Below are positions 1 through 15,000 of a stretch of DNA of 64,000 bases, piece by piece; within the stretch, counting starts at the first letter, position 1; the number at the start of each line of letters is the position of its first letter. Under the pieces are notes generated by a model. It saw only the letters and a program-made list of their open reading frames with translations. It did not search any database and had not been told where the DNA came from. This DNA is from Penicillus capitatus (Eukaryota > Chlorophyta): assembly GCA_965649825.1 (NCBI GenBank), contig OZ287714.1:243527-307526 (forward strand), written 5' to 3'. The position numbers were made by a program, and so were the translations under genes.

Positions 1-3000
1 CGACATTGAACGACAGCATTGGAGCGTTGCGTGGCTTCCAGTTCTGGATGAGCTGCCAGTCCTGGGCAGTAACATCGAAGGCGAAGTCGGCAGGCGGTTG
101 CAGACACACGACAAAGCTCATCTCTTTTCCAGTCTCTGTGACAAACACGATTCTGTGTTCTGACTCCTTCAGCTGCTTGACCTTCCAGGTCATCTGGAAT
201 TCTTGTTCGCTGCCCTTTTCGAGATAATACTCCTCTTGGTCAAAATGAAAATATTCACTCTTTGGTGGATACACTGTGACAGCAATCTGTTTGTGCACGA
301 GGGTATTAGCCGCTGTGAGGCACAGTTCTTTGCCATCTTCACTCTCTCTTACGATAGACGCCAGCTTCTTAGGATCGACGCTAAAGACGACCTTCTGCTT
401 TTCGAAAGAGGGTGTCGGATCTTGCCAAGATGCATTGATTCGTAGACCCCGAGATGCAGCTCCTTCGACAAAGATCTTGAGCTCCTCGGTGTGCTGGCCT
501 TCTTTGTCATGGCTGATGGACAACTTCACGGGGTATGTCTTCCCCACGTCAACTGTCCCACGCGAAAAGGAGAGCTTTACATTTCGACTGTCTGTTCGGA
601 GTTCAAAGACAACGGGCACTTGGCCGACATTCTTGATCTGGAAAGCGCGACGGGCTGTTCGCCGGACTTTGATATCTGAGAGATACCAGGTATCATCGAT
701 TTTTCGATGACGGTTATCAAACAGTTCGAAATGGGGCTTCTTTATCTGGACAGTGAGCGGCAGGTATCTGTAATTCTGCATGGCGCCTATGACAAGAAAC
801 GTTTCGACTGACTCTTCCTTCAATCCCGACTTCAACCAGACGGTAAAGGGTCTCTCGTTCCCTGCTTGGAGAGTCATGCGTGATTCCTCCAAGGACAGAG
901 AGCTGGTAATGCGCATGTGCTGGATCTGGGATTTGACGAGAACGGGCAGAGTTGTCATGTTCTTGACAGACACAGAGCGTTTCTGCGCTTCAGATGCAGT
1001 TCGTACAACTCCGAAATTAATCTTCGACATGCTCAGCTGAATGGCTAGTCTCTGAATGTTGACTTTCAGAACAAATGTGGCATCCAGCTCTTTATCGCCA
1101 GAGGTTATGCACCACGTCTCTCGTATCTCTCCATGTGCAGAGTCTTTGAGTGCGAACTCCAGATTCTTCGAAGCCTCGCCAGCTAACTGGATATTCTCTG
1201 TGGCTCTCAAAAGAAAGCAGGCGGCGTTAGAGTCTTCGGGTGTGATTTGGATCTGCAAATTGAAAGAAGATCGATTGACAATCTCCATTGTGTAGACACG
1301 GGTCTGTCCATGCTTTTTGCTAAGGTCTTTGGCATGTAAGAGAGTTCCAAAATCGATCTCCTTTCTTGCATCGCTCAGAATCAAGCCTCTACTCTCCGAA
1401 TGAATGATAACAATCTTGGGAATGTTGCTGAGGTTCGTTTGGGAGAGGTATTTTGGAGTGTGATTTCTGCAAGTCCCTAGTTCCCTCTTCCGTTTGACGA
1501 GGTCGGAAAAACAGCCAGACCACTGCACTTGTGCTTGGGCAAGTGCTTTAACAGCCTTCAACCAGTTGCTTGTCTTGAATTCAATGAGATCCTTCTCTCC
1601 GTGCAGTAGACAAGATTGTTTCATACGACTGATCAGCTCTAACTGCTTGGTATCGAACAAGTCGAGTCTTCTTTCGGTTGGAGATCTTAGACAGTCCAAG
1701 CATGAACGACAGAATTCATCCAGATAAGAATTCTGCACTGCCCTTCGACTGAAGACTTCCATTTTGATAACAATGGATTGGATCTCTTCAAACGCTTCTT
1801 GCACCTTAGGCGACCAGCCTTTTTTCGAGCTCGAGGTGGAAGGACAACTGGATTCGCGTGTGCTCATTCTCCAGGTGGAAAACTGAGAACGCTTGGCGAC
1901 TGCCTTGGCTAGTGCACCTGCTGCTTGTTCGATTTTGAAACGGTCGTGAACAAGAACTTCATTGGCTTTATTGAAATTCCTTATGGCAGATCTCCATTCT
2001 TCCACTTGGTGAAACTGCTTACGAGCTTGATGATACCACTGCATCTCTTCAACTTGTCGAGAAGGAGGCAGTTGCCGAAGTGCATAACGATCCCGATATC
2101 CGTATTCAGGGACGTCCTCGAGAGATCTGCGATGCTCCTCTCTCTCGAAGTTCTCCGCTAAGCATCTCATGCGGTTCGTGTAATCCAGGATACCCCCTCG
2201 GGATGATGGTTCGTAACCTGTCTCTGATGTTTCCAGACTCACGTAGATCGCCTTGGTGTCAATCGAAAAAGTAATGCTGGGACCATGATATTCCATTGGT
2301 TTGCACTCGAGGTTGGTGTAATCGCTTTCCAACTCCTTCATTGTGTAGCGCTTTCTGTATTCTTTTCTTCTTTCGTTGTAAACCACGGTCAATCGAAAAG
2401 ACTCATCATCATTGACGTCGTACGAAATCTCTTTGTTCTCTGCGGAATAGGTTTGCAGCGAGACGTGGTGCACGTTTCCAGCAGTGACGCCATTCTCGTC
2501 TGCATAGATCTGAAAGAAAGTGCCTGGGTTTGTTATGCCGATCGACAAAATGCTCAAAGTGATCTTGACAACCTTTCTCCTCAGAGGACCATAATCTAAA
2601 GGGGCATCTGTCATATTGACTCTCTGTTGCCGAGAAGTCTGCCCACGCTGTTCCCGTTGCACCCGTTGCGCCTTTTGTTGCTTTGGGCGACGTTTCATAA
2701 GCATTTCCAGATAGCTGCTCATGGCGACGAAGGCATCCAAATTCTCAAAACGCAAACGGTCTGGCAGATTCTTGGACTGGGGTCCAAAAAGCCTCCATGC
2801 TTGTTGATAGCAATCAAACATCTGCTCTGTCGAAAGAGTGAGATTGTCATCGTCAAAGAACGCAGTGGACAGCCTTTCTTGCATTTGCCAGCCTGTGTCT
2901 TCTACCATGAGATGCCTCATCAACGGTTGGTTTTCGATCAATTCATCAAATCCCTTCTCGCAGGTCGTGTACAGTTCTTCAAACTTCTCTGTGAGATGCT

Positions 3001-6000
3001 TGACATTTTTTCTCAAGTCGTCGACATCCTCTCCAATCTTCGCCGAATAAATAAACATGTCTTTATGAATGCCTGCATACAGACATCGCAAGATGGCGCA
3101 TGCTTCATCAAGAACACCAACTGTTCCTTCTTTATTATCATTCTCTGGTTGGAGCACCAGCTCTGCGGGTTGCTTCATCAACTGACTGTGTGCATTAAGG
3201 AACACGACACTCTTTTCAATCAGAGTTCTGGATGATTGCAGCACGCTACATGTCTTCCACCATTCGAAAAGCTTCTGTCCCGCAGATGCTGGGAGTTGGT
3301 TTACTAGGAGGGATATTGCGTGCAACCGGTCCATGAGTTCTCTGTCATTGAGTGAGCTAAGACCAGCTGACCCCTCTCCTTTCACATTTGGAGGTTCTTT
3401 TTGGAGATGCAAAGGTTGCAAGAACTGCTCTAAAGGCAACCGCGTTATGCTACCGGCACCGGACTCGTCTTTCTCACAGTTCGAGGCCACTGGGTCGACG
3501 TCTCTTTTTGATTCTCGGAGAGATCGCATGCAACACTCAGCGCTTTCAAACCACCAGTGATCCAGTGCTCTTGTCAAGAATTCCACGAGAAAAGGACCAG
3601 GCCGCTGTCGGTGTCGAAGCATCACTTCTGTCAGCTCGGAGAACTGTTCCTTCAGCTCCTTGAATACATCTTGCATCTCGTTTATTTGGAGGGACAGAGG
3701 TCGCTGTCGACAGGCTTCGAGCAGCACATCTTTGACTTTTAGCAGAAGCTCTTTTTCCTTCTCTTGTCCTGAACAGCTGAACATTCGAAAATTATTTATT
3801 TTCTTGACCATGTCTCGCATTCCCTGGATAAACAGTCGAGATGTGTAGGAGACGGAGGCGTACAGATGTCCATATTTCGTCAGGAAAGTCTCGATATTCC
3901 ACAAAAGCTCAAAAGGATCTGCCAGAAATTCATCCACTGTTCTTTCTGTGGAAAGGAACCAGTTATGCCAGATGCATTGAACCGACTCAAATACGCGCCG
4001 CAATTCTGGTGCATCATTCAGTGGCAGTGGTTGAAAATGACCTTCCTTTTTGGCCTCTTGAACCCTCGGAAGCAACTTCATTGTGTACAGATCTGTTTTT
4101 TCGATGCTGTCTATCTTTGAACAGCAAAGACTGACGGTGGACAGGATCAGGTTCTGTGTGTAAGCTGCAGATGCGAAGGCATCTGGTTTGCCGATGCAAC
4201 GCTCCTTCCATTCCCTATATTTGCTTTCGTCCTCCAAGAGATCCACACACAGTTCCCGGATTCCACCATCATTCGCCGCAGGACCTGTGCAGGCCTCTCG
4301 AAGTGTCTCCCACTTCTCTCTGAGCTTTTTGGAATCTTGATGCGGACTGTTTTGGTTTTTACTGAATTCCAGACTTGAGGCCGTGCGAAGGAGATACAGA
4401 ATGCGTTCATTGCCAATCGAGAGCAAAGTACACACGTCTTGAATCGCTTCTCGCACAGGATCACCCTTTTCGAGGGAACACAGGTCTTTTGTGCAAAAAT
4501 CTTCAAGTTTTTTTATCCATCCATTCAACTTGTTTTCGACGGATCCCTCGGGGGATGGATGATCCTTCAGGAAATCATTCGCCTGCCGTCCAACTTCCTT
4601 GCAGACCTCCCCTGCGGCCTCTTGGTTTGCAGCTGTCTCTCCATTGAGCATCTCGTGGAGTTCTGGCAAATCAGTTCCCAGCATTGACTCACACAGGTCT
4701 AGACCTTTGGTGGCTAATCCTTGAAATCTGCTCGACAAGTCTGCGCACAAATCCATCTTTCGTCTGTCGATTGCGTTTTTATTTTCTTCTATCTTTATCT
4801 GTAAATTCCTTAGATCTTTTTTTGTATCATCTAGCTCTTGTAGGGAGCGGATAACGTCAGCCTGGCAATGTTGTGAGAACATCGTTTCTGACATAGGATA
4901 TCTTTGGTACTGTATTATCCTCTCTTCCAGTCTTCTTTGGTTTTTGAGCCGAGTGCTCCATCCTGCATCCAGATCTGCTGCTCGTTTTTGAACTTCCTCT
5001 TTGGATGACAATCGTATTTCCTTAACAAATTGAACGAACTTTGTACGAGACAGCCAGACGGACAGCCAGACGAATTGGAAAGCGATCACGATTTCTCGAA
5101 CGATTGGTTGTTTGTCCTGATCCTCGATGCATCCCAGAAACGAATCCCACTTTCCATCTTTAAGTGCTTCAACTGCAGTGTTCATTTTTTCGGCGAAATC
5201 TCTAAAGATCTGTGCTTTGGTGCCGCGATCAGTCAACAATGCATGACGCGCCAACAGTCCTCCACTCCCATCGACATCCAGACAAGCGGATTTTCTTGGC
5301 TGGTGTGTGATACAGTCATGGGCGACGCTTCTGTTAAAACTGAAAATGACTGCAACATCGTCTTCCGTGAGCTCAGGGCATAAGAATGAGAAGTTTGCAC
5401 TTGCCATCGACGAATGCGAAGCAAGGCGTGTTCTCAGTTTTGCTGCATGCTCCCTCAGTTTCTCAAAGGTCGAAATGGCTTGCAGCACCGTCAGCGTCTT
5501 TCCAGAACACATGTCGAGTAGACCGATGATTCCATTTTTTATGTCCTCAGCTCGCCACGCCCGCAGCAGTTCACGATATGGTCCTAAGAGATGTTTAGCT
5601 TTCATGCTGATGAGCTCGTCGACAGCTGCATGGATAAGAACATCGTGTACCTCTTGTTTACTGGCTTCAAAAGTCAACTGCAGCTCCAGTTTGTCAGAGA
5701 ATACATGCAGCTGAGATAATTCAGTGACCCTTTTACTCTTTTCCTTTGGATCCTCCGCCTTTTTGTAACACCGGATGATTTCAGCTGCTTTCTTCGATAG
5801 AGCTTGATGTTGACAAGACTGCATCCATGACATCAGCTGTTCCAAGAACTTTTCGGTATCTTCTGGTCTCTCAAGTTCCTCTGTCAAGCACTTCTCTAGA
5901 TCGTTCATCGGATTCGTGTTCGTCCAGCCACTTTCAGCAAAAGTGGACGGTAAGTTATTCACTGGAGCGAAGGAGGATTCTCGCAGACAGCTGTCATACA

Positions 6001-9000
6001 TTATGCTCAACTCTTTGCTTTCTTGTGCCACTGAGAAGTGTTTTTCACTGTCCTCATTCAACATCGATCTATTCAGATCTTGAAGATTGCCCAATTTGTC
6101 GCCGTATCTGTCCAATGTATCCATACTGCACGTTGACGGGTCCAGCCTATCCAGTTCCTTACACGTCTTGATGGCTTCCCTCATTATGGTGGCAGACGTT
6201 TGCTGGGGGCTCTTCTTCGCTTCTTGCCACAGACTTTGATACTTGCTCTTCAGGGTGCGAATCTCATACTTGTATCGGTCCAACTGTGAACTCCATCCTG
6301 AATCGGGCCTACTCCTCATCAGATTGACATCACTGTCACCGAGTAGATTGCTGTCTTTTATTTCTTTCAGTTGCGCATACATACACTTCATTTCACCGAA
6401 TACATCATTCAGACCATTTCTTTGCAGCAAGTCTTCTGAAATGCCCAATTCTTTAATGAGGCCCGTGTATCTCTCTTTCCAGGTATCAAATATGGCAAGC
6501 TCTTTCTCTTTGTCGAGAACCATGACATCCGAATGGCTCTGTTGCAAAAGTCCGACAAAGTAGTCAACTGCTTCTGGCAGAAATTCAAGCATACGTGAGA
6601 ACTTGGAGCAAAGATTGTCGTCTCCAGTGTCCAATCTGGTAGCTGCGTACTGGATGATGAATTCTTTTGCTTTAAGGATCGGTTTCAGGAAATCCACTGC
6701 TTCGAATACGCCTTCAAACTTCTTTCTGATGATCCTGTCCAGTTTGCTCATTTCGTTCACAAGATCTCGATCAGGATGGTCTTTCAGTCTCTCGAAGAGA
6801 TCATGAAATCCGTATGCGATGGACGTCGATCCCCAATCAGACGAAGATACCTTGCTTTCAATGAAGCTCAGCTGTTCTCTGACAGCATTCGTCCCTTGTT
6901 TCTTCCGTTCTTCATTGAACTTCTCGAGGGACGCCGTCAATCTCTTACGGCACTCCGGTTTCATGTGTTCTCGTTGGACTTCTCTGAGGCAGGTGTCGAC
7001 GGTTAGCGTATCACACAGCAGGGTGGTCTCATCAGTTCTCTGTCCCAGTGACTCCATCCGGTCTTTATAGACGGTCAATAGTTCTATCATTTGTGTTCGC
7101 AAAATACTTGTTCTCTTATCCACTTGTCTGTGATCCGCCGATTGACATCTGTGCTCGATCAGTGTACGAAGACATGACATCAGGACAAGCCCCAGGCTGG
7201 ACATATTTCCTTCAACGTTCTCCCAGACGATCAGTTCTTCCTTTCTCAGGTGCAGTTTGTCACCATGAACACCTTTCCATCGCAGCAACCATTCCTCTTG
7301 TTGAGATACCCTTTCGTCTGTCCGAGGACAACAGTACAGACAGAGTTGTTGGCATTCTCTGTTATCAAATACGACGAGCGCCACTAAACCATACAACGAT
7401 TCACAGCAAGACGGGTCTCCAATCAGAATAGCCGCTTGCATGCCGCCATCTCTAGAGAAGTGTTCATGCTTTGCTGTTTCTTCGTCGCATTTCAGCAGTT
7501 TTAGGGGGACATCCGAATCTCTCTCGCATTCGCAAAACAGCGAGATCCAAGTCAAGCAAAATTCACTGTTCCGAGTGCTTGTCGAACATGCGTCGAATCG
7601 GAATCCAATTTGATTGGACACAACTTCACAGAGATTCCATTGAATTGGGGCTTTGGACTTCTTCCTCTCAGCCAGAAGGTCTTCAAGAACTTGAGAATGA
7701 AACTTCACAGCATCGTCCAGATCTTTACACAATGTCGCCTCTGAACCCGGCGATCTGACAATTGTATCCAATCTCTCGAGGGCTGCTGAGATTCTTAGAC
7801 CGGTGTCTAAGGATGTCGCCTGATGACTACTGTGTGACGATGAAGGAATGGCACTTGAGATCGGATGTGCGTGAAGTTTGCTGCCTGAGCCATACGCATC
7901 TGACCAGAATGGTTCGTCCTCCTCGCGGCACAAGATCTTGTATCGCATCTTCCACATCTCTGTCACGAGTCTCGCTCGACTGATCAGTATTTGGAGTTTG
8001 AGCACTTCTCCAGCGGAGAACTGTGCTCGATGCATGAGAACAAGGCGTTCGTGCAGACGCAATGATGTCTTCCAGTCGAGGACAACAAGTGAGAAACACA
8101 ACACCAAGTGGTTTTCCTCTCTCTTCGTGATACTTGAATCCCTCAGTGCTGTGATTGAATCCCTCAGCCTCGGGCCTGAGTCCGTCACTTTCTTGGACAG
8201 CTCCTTCTGCAGTGCAAATTTTAATGCCTTGTTCTGACACCGGTTTTGCAGCTCATGCAGAGAATTGACACTCTTTGTGAAGTACTCTTTCTCAAATGCA
8301 CGGAAGTAGTGAGTCAGGTGTCGTATACAGAGCAAACTCTTGGCTTTTTTCATCATACTCGGAATCTCTAACTCCTGACAATGTGGATTTCCATCCGCCA
8401 ATTCTATCAGCGAACGAAGGACTTCGTGTGTGTCTTCCAGAAAGCTCCTTCTTTGCTGCCAGTCGGAGAATGTGGAGTTTGACATGAGCTCTTTGTACAT
8501 GGCAATGAGCCGTTGCAGGTTCTTGTTGACGTATTCGTTGACTGTCATCTTCCTGGTTTCGCTGATTTGCTCCGTGATTCTTCGCAGTTGATGACATCCG
8601 TGCGTTCCGCAGTGTGCCCGAAACTTCCTCATGTCGGCATGACAATCGTGGAGATGGTTCTGGAGTTCTTGACAAGCCTCCTTCTCTTCCGGATAGATCT
8701 TTGTGAACACCGTATCCAGAAAGGACTTCATTGCTTCTCTGAATTCATTCCTGTTTTGCACTTTCAGAAACTGTGTCACCAACTGCTCCAAGATGACATG
8801 AATGAACGACGCGAAAACAATTCGGAGTTCTCTGGTCTCTCTCTGGAAAGGCGTGAAGATGCGTTTGTCTCTTCTTTCGGATAGATTCACAAGAGACAGA
8901 GAACGCGCCTCTCTGCATGACTGCAACATCGCTTCGTACAGCCATTGCAGATCATCGGTTTCCTTGACAACTGCAGCATACGTCCTCCAGAGACCCCATA

Positions 9001-12000
9001 CGACAGCAGTGAACAGTTGTTCACCGCGATCCAGCCAAGTCCGAGCAACGGATATTGCTTGCTTCAGAGTTCGGAAGGTGATGGATGTGTCTTTCAACAC
9101 CATCAGCTTCGATGTCCGCACATTGTTTCTCACTTGGGCGTGAAACAGTGCCGACAGTAATGCAGCGACGTCGCCACCGGCATGAGATCCCAATTGCTCT
9201 GAAACAATGTCGACAATTTCGTGCCTCTTCAGCTCGTTTGTTTTCATCTCGGATACATCACCTACAATGAAAAGGGTTAAAGAAGATAAAAATTCAAGAC
9301 CGCCCTGCTGCTTACTATCGATCTCTGGAAGCCAGATCTTGATCATTCTGTTGAGCAAGGGGTTTGACATTTTATAGGTGTTGATTCGCTTCCTATCTGC
9401 AGCAGCGAATATTCTGGTCTCTGGGTGAATGCCACTCGCACGAGTCAACACTTTTCCATCCGAGTGTTCGTAGAGGTTAAGACTTGGGGTTTCTTCGAAC
9501 AGAGAAAGAACTCTCTCGATCACATCTGGCGGCGCAGCATTGATGTCGTCGAAGAAAACAAAGTGTCCAGATTCGAGGGCTTTGATGAGGTCGGCTTCGA
9601 CGAAGGTGAAGACGAGTCCTTCTGGAGAATCCACGTTCGATCTGCACTCGTACTCAAGCAGCCGGAATCTGCGACGGAATTCTGTAGATCGTTTCGATTC
9701 TCCCTTTTCCAGCACGACCATCAGGTCATTCAGTCTCTTTACTGTGTCGCTCAGTGTATCTTCATTTCGGGCACTTGCTGCAGGCATGTACGCCCATCTC
9801 GCGCTCATGAAGAATTCCCTTTTCAGCACCTCGTCATTCCAACTCTCGGTCATTTTCATACCATGGAGTAACATTTCATCTCTCAGAAAGAAGATACTCT
9901 GCTTCAGTTTCTCCGAAATGGTTTTGGGCGAAAGAGGCAACCATTGTCCAATCAGGTTAGAGACTTCGCAGTCGCGATGCAGAGAGAGCACCAACAGCGG
10001 TCTTCCTGTGAGCAGGGCCAATTCTCTGACAAGGGCTGTCTTCTTGGAACACGTTCCACCCTCGAGCAGCACCGTCCTTTGTGACTCGCACGCGGAAGCT
10101 AGCAAACTCAGCTGCTTTACGGTCCTCTCTGAGTGCACCAGTGACCCAGATGATGACAGTCCTTCTGTCCTGTCCATGTAGACACATCCGATACGCACAA
10201 CGTCTGCCACAGATGCATCGATCGTCATGCTGCTCATCTCATCGGTATCGATGCAAGGTGGCGTCACAATCCGATCAATGATGTTTTGGACTTGATCTTG
10301 AGCCTCTCGGCTCTCGAAACGATGTTTGAAGACAAGTTCCAAAGCACTGCGAAGAACGAGATCGACAATGGCAGATCGATCAAACTCTGATTGCTCCATA
10401 CCATCGTGCTCACGCCACTTTACTTCATAGTGAGAAATCTGCGCTTCCACATTTCCTAACATAATGTCCCGAACAGCAACAAGGTCTCTCAGATTGAACT
10501 TATGTCTTCTGTAAGTTCCCTTCAATGTGCCAGACTCAACCAGCTGCGTTACTTCTCTGTACACACTGAAAATCTGCTCCACGATTTCCTTGCGCACAAG
10601 GGTTTGTCTTTCCTTCGCCGTCATCGTGCTGAAGATGACATCCAGTATCTCAGAGAGCTCATCATCCGACTGACTTTCGCAAAACACGACTGTGAAGAGG
10701 TTCTTGAACGATCTGGCCAGTTTTACGCGTCCTCCGCCTTCGATTGCAGGGTTCATTGTGGCAAACAGACGAATTCCCTTGACCTGCATGCGTCCAGATC
10801 CTGCCTGTCCAGGAATGGCAAAGCCGTTCTCGATAGCAGATCCATTCAGCAGCGGAATAAGGGACTCCAGCACCTCGGGGCGCAGAAGATTGATCTCATC
10901 GAGCAAGATCCATTTTTTATGCGCGAGAGCTGAAAGCAGTTTGCCATTTCTCCATTCGAATGTTCGGCAGTTGTTGTTATATACAGGCACAACAGAGCCA
11001 AAGAGTTGCTCGATTGTTGTGTCCCTCGAACAATTGATGCGTTCGAGATCTGTCTTCATCTGACGAGCGACTTGAATGACAACAGCCGTTTTGCCTAAAA
11101 ACGGATGCGTCGGCGAAAGATTCGGAGTTTTGTAAGAAGACGCTTACCAATTCCGGGCTGGCCTTCCAACAGAAGTGGGGAGTCTGTGTTGATGGCGGCG
11201 AAGATCAGGGCCATGTTCTTCAAGACGGTTCTGGTCGAGCAGAATGGTACGTCTTCCTTTTGTTCAGTCAAAGGCTGTCGTTCATCTAGGGATATTTCTA
11301 AAGAGAGTTGAGTTCCTGTCAGAGAGACGGTCATTTTGTTGTCATGCGTCTTGATGCAAATGGGATTCTCGCTCTTCTCCGGCATCTCAAAATGCATTTG
11401 GCAGTAGTCTTCCTCGAAGCACTTCTTGAGCATCTTATCTTGCATATCAAGTGAATATCCGGAGAGATAGAAGAATCTGGCACCCAGCATACATCTCTCC
11501 TTGACACTCACGTTGTCTGGATGATTCACGATGAAATTGGTCCATCGCAAAACTCTCCTCACATCTCTGCTCGATTGTTCAAAAGGGCCTTCTGTCACCT
11601 CCTCGTGCACACGCCGAATCATCTTCCTTAAATCTTTGATGTGTGTCTGATCTTCATTGGACAGGTCGTGCGTCAGTTTTTCTTTGACAATTGACAGGAC
11701 ATCTTCGAATGTGTATGAAGGGACATAAATCTGAGTGATTCTGCTCTTGGTGGCATCACTCAATCGTGGCTTTTTCGTTGAGGATTCTAGATGTACGGTG
11801 GCAATGAAGCTGTATCCTTCTCTTGGAATGTCCAGCTTTGTCGTTTCTGCTCTGCAGGACAAAATGTCTTCAGGGATAGAGAATGTCGGATCGATTTCGA
11901 GAGCGCTGTTCAGCCGTTCTGTAACGGACTGAGGACACAGGTCATAGTCCTCGACGACGAAAATATGTTTCATTGTGATGGCCTTCACGAATGGGCCATC

Positions 12001-15000
12001 TCTGAAAAGGAAGATTGGCCCGTGATCATCGAAGCTAGTCTTCGCCACGTACTCTTTGAGGAGCTTCAATCGTTTCAGCAGTCTCTCAATCGCAGGCCTG
12101 TTGCCATCATTGATCTTACTTGCCTGATCAATGAGCTGATCAATGGATTCCAGCAATACCGACGGATCGATACTGGGTTTATATTTTGTTTCAGTGTCTG
12201 GCTCATTGATCGCTGTCTGCATTCCATCCGTCTCTGCATTCATGGTAAGAAGACTTGTACTGTGTTCGTCCTTCTTGGCCACTTCTGCTTCCGGCACAGG
12301 CTGATCGTTGTCACGTACTCGTTGCTGTTCGAGACCTATGGAAAAGTCGTCATACTCTGGTGTTCCCTCACTTCCTGAGTTGTCGTCAGGGATATCCTCT
12401 TTTGATACACCTTCATCATGAAGAGCATCCGGAGATGGCACAGCTGCGGATGACACTTGTCCACCCTCTGCACGAGAAGAACTTTCTGCGAAAGTTATAT
12501 TCTGCTGTCCAGCAATGTTGCTTCTGCTCTTGTTATCCTGGACAATATCTCTAAGATGTCTCATCGAAGTCTGGATGCTTTCGATTTCCTTTCCCAATGC
12601 GTCTTTGTCGTTTCTTTGATCATCCACATGTGCCAGAATGCAGTCGCCGGTTGTGATCAGGACGTCCAATATGTCAACGACGGATGTCAACTGCACCTGA
12701 CCAATCAACTCCGTAGCCTCCGAATCCGAAGTCAGATGCACCATCTGCACTTTGTCTGTCATTCCAGAGATCTTGAGCCATGTCTTGATCAGCTCAGTCT
12801 TAAACCCTGCTTCGCCCCACAAGAGGACGGGTTCCTTTGCTTTGAGAGCAAATGCCAACTCAACGAGCTTGTCCTTAAACACTTTTGGCGGTTCGACTCT
12901 CGAGTCACTTTCTCTCCACAGTGGACTGTTCTTCAGCTTGAAGTTAGGGAAGGAAACTGATAGTGGTCCATGCCTGAAGATCACTTCAGACTCGGTCTGC
13001 TGAATGTTTTTGATCATGCAACGATCATTCGTTAGTGTTCCGGCATCGTCGGGGAATGCTTTATCCAGCAGAGGATACAGTCTTTCCTGTTGTTCAACAG
13101 TTGTCATCGGCTGGAGCACGGACATGGCAACAGCTTTCCAAGAGAACTTGTTCTTGCTCTCGTCTCGGAAAATCTTGAATCTACGGACAATTTTTATCAA
13201 GTCTCTCATCGTGAGATTGTATGCGCCAGCTGATTCGAAGTAGAGTCGTGAGAGTGCCTTGGCATCTTCTTCCTCGACAAGTCCTTTGAATTCTTGTTTC
13301 TGGAACCTTCTGAAAATGATGTCAGAAAATTCGTTCTCTGGGAAATCTTCAACGGTGACTTCAAGGAAACGATTACGCACGGTGATTGGCAATAACTTTC
13401 TTCCATTTCTGCCACCGTGAAACGGATTCTGCGTTGCAAAGAATCTGAATTCTGGATGGACTGTCACAGCAATATGCGTTCCTGGAATCCGGACGACCCG
13501 ATCGCCTTCCAAGAAAGGCATTAAAGCAGCTGTGACGGAAAGAGGAGCAAGATTGAACTCATCGGCCACAAACCAATCCCCACTTTCCATTGCCTGGATT
13601 AGGATGCCTTTTGCAAATGCAAATCCTGAGCTCGATGGCATCCAGGTTCCAAAGTAATCCTGCAGTGTGGTCGTTTCGCTGTTATTCAACATTTTGACTT
13701 GGTGATGGCGTTGGCGAAATCGTCTCAGGCCGTGAATCAAGGCTGTCTTTCCGACAGCTGGTTTTCCTTCGAGTAGGACGGGTGTGTTTGTACGGACACC
13801 CAACAGAACAGCTTGCGCATGGGTCTCTCTCGAGTCTGTCAATACCAGTTCTGGGTCAACGTCGACATCCTTCAGCAACTCCAGACGGTTGAGAGCATCA
13901 GGTGGACATCCCATTTGTGTGAGAAGATCCTCTCTCTGCTGCAGATCTTTCATCGGATAGACAAATACGACAATCAATGCACAATGAAGAGCATCCGTAA
14001 TATCTATCCCTTCGAACTGTGCGATTAAGATCGTTGCAATGTCCAGCAGCTTGACAAACTGTCTGAAAATGATACTGGATTGTTGGCATTTGTTGAGAAA
14101 CTCTCTGATCTTCAAACAGTAGGTACAGATGATGTCGCAGTCTTTTTCAAAGCTCTCGGAATCCTTTCCAGTCAGACAACACTTAAGGATGGATTGCAGC
14201 GTTCTCTTGAATCTTTCCGACTGTTGACCCGGGTCTTCAACATGAACGGTGATGAAACGATTGAACAGAGCAGCTGTGAGCTCTTTTGACAAACTGTCAT
14301 AGCCTCTGGATGCAATGCCCTTTGGTGTGTAAGTGGCAATGAACTGAAATCCTGTCGCAGGGCCTGGCTCATCGGACATCTGTCCATCTCTTGTGCGACG
14401 ACAGCACAAAGGCTTAGTGTCTCCTCTCTCTGTTAGCCACAGAGCTTTCGGCGATTCCAGTACAGGGTTGATTCGCTCTTGAAGTACAGCTTCTGCTTGG
14501 CCAATGTTGTCGACGATGAAGACACTTCCTTCGATAAAGGACTTTGTCAATGGGCCGTTTCGCCACTCCACTGTGTATTGCTGATCATTCTTAACTGGAA
14601 GGTGTTCTCCGAGCATCGCCGATGGTTCACTCTCTGTTGTCAGTGTGACCTGGGCGTATTGATTTCCTAAGAGGAAAGCAATCGCCTTTCCCAGGCATGT
14701 CTTTCCAGATCCGGCACGTCCTTCGATTAGGATCGGCCGTTCACTCCGGAGAGCGGCGAGTAAGTCAATCAGGAGCTGACAATTATGATCATTAAGAGCT
14801 GTTGGCATCTCTGGCACGATGGATCTCATTGGCTTGACTGCGTCTCGTGTCACCTCACATTCCCTTACGAAAATGTTCATGACTTGTTCTCTTGCCTTCT
14901 CGTGCCTCAAAGAATAGCAGTAGAGTTCAGCTCCTAGCTTTCCCAACTGGACGAGCGAATCCAAGCTGAAGATGTCCTCTTTCACTGCTTCGGCGATCCA

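Noticed and set aside
6-9270. Dozens of plus-strand open frames of 60-210 codons
   Set aside because: The minus strand is open in one frame without a stop from 9261 to the window edge, with coherent protein features. The plus-strand frames are its shadows.
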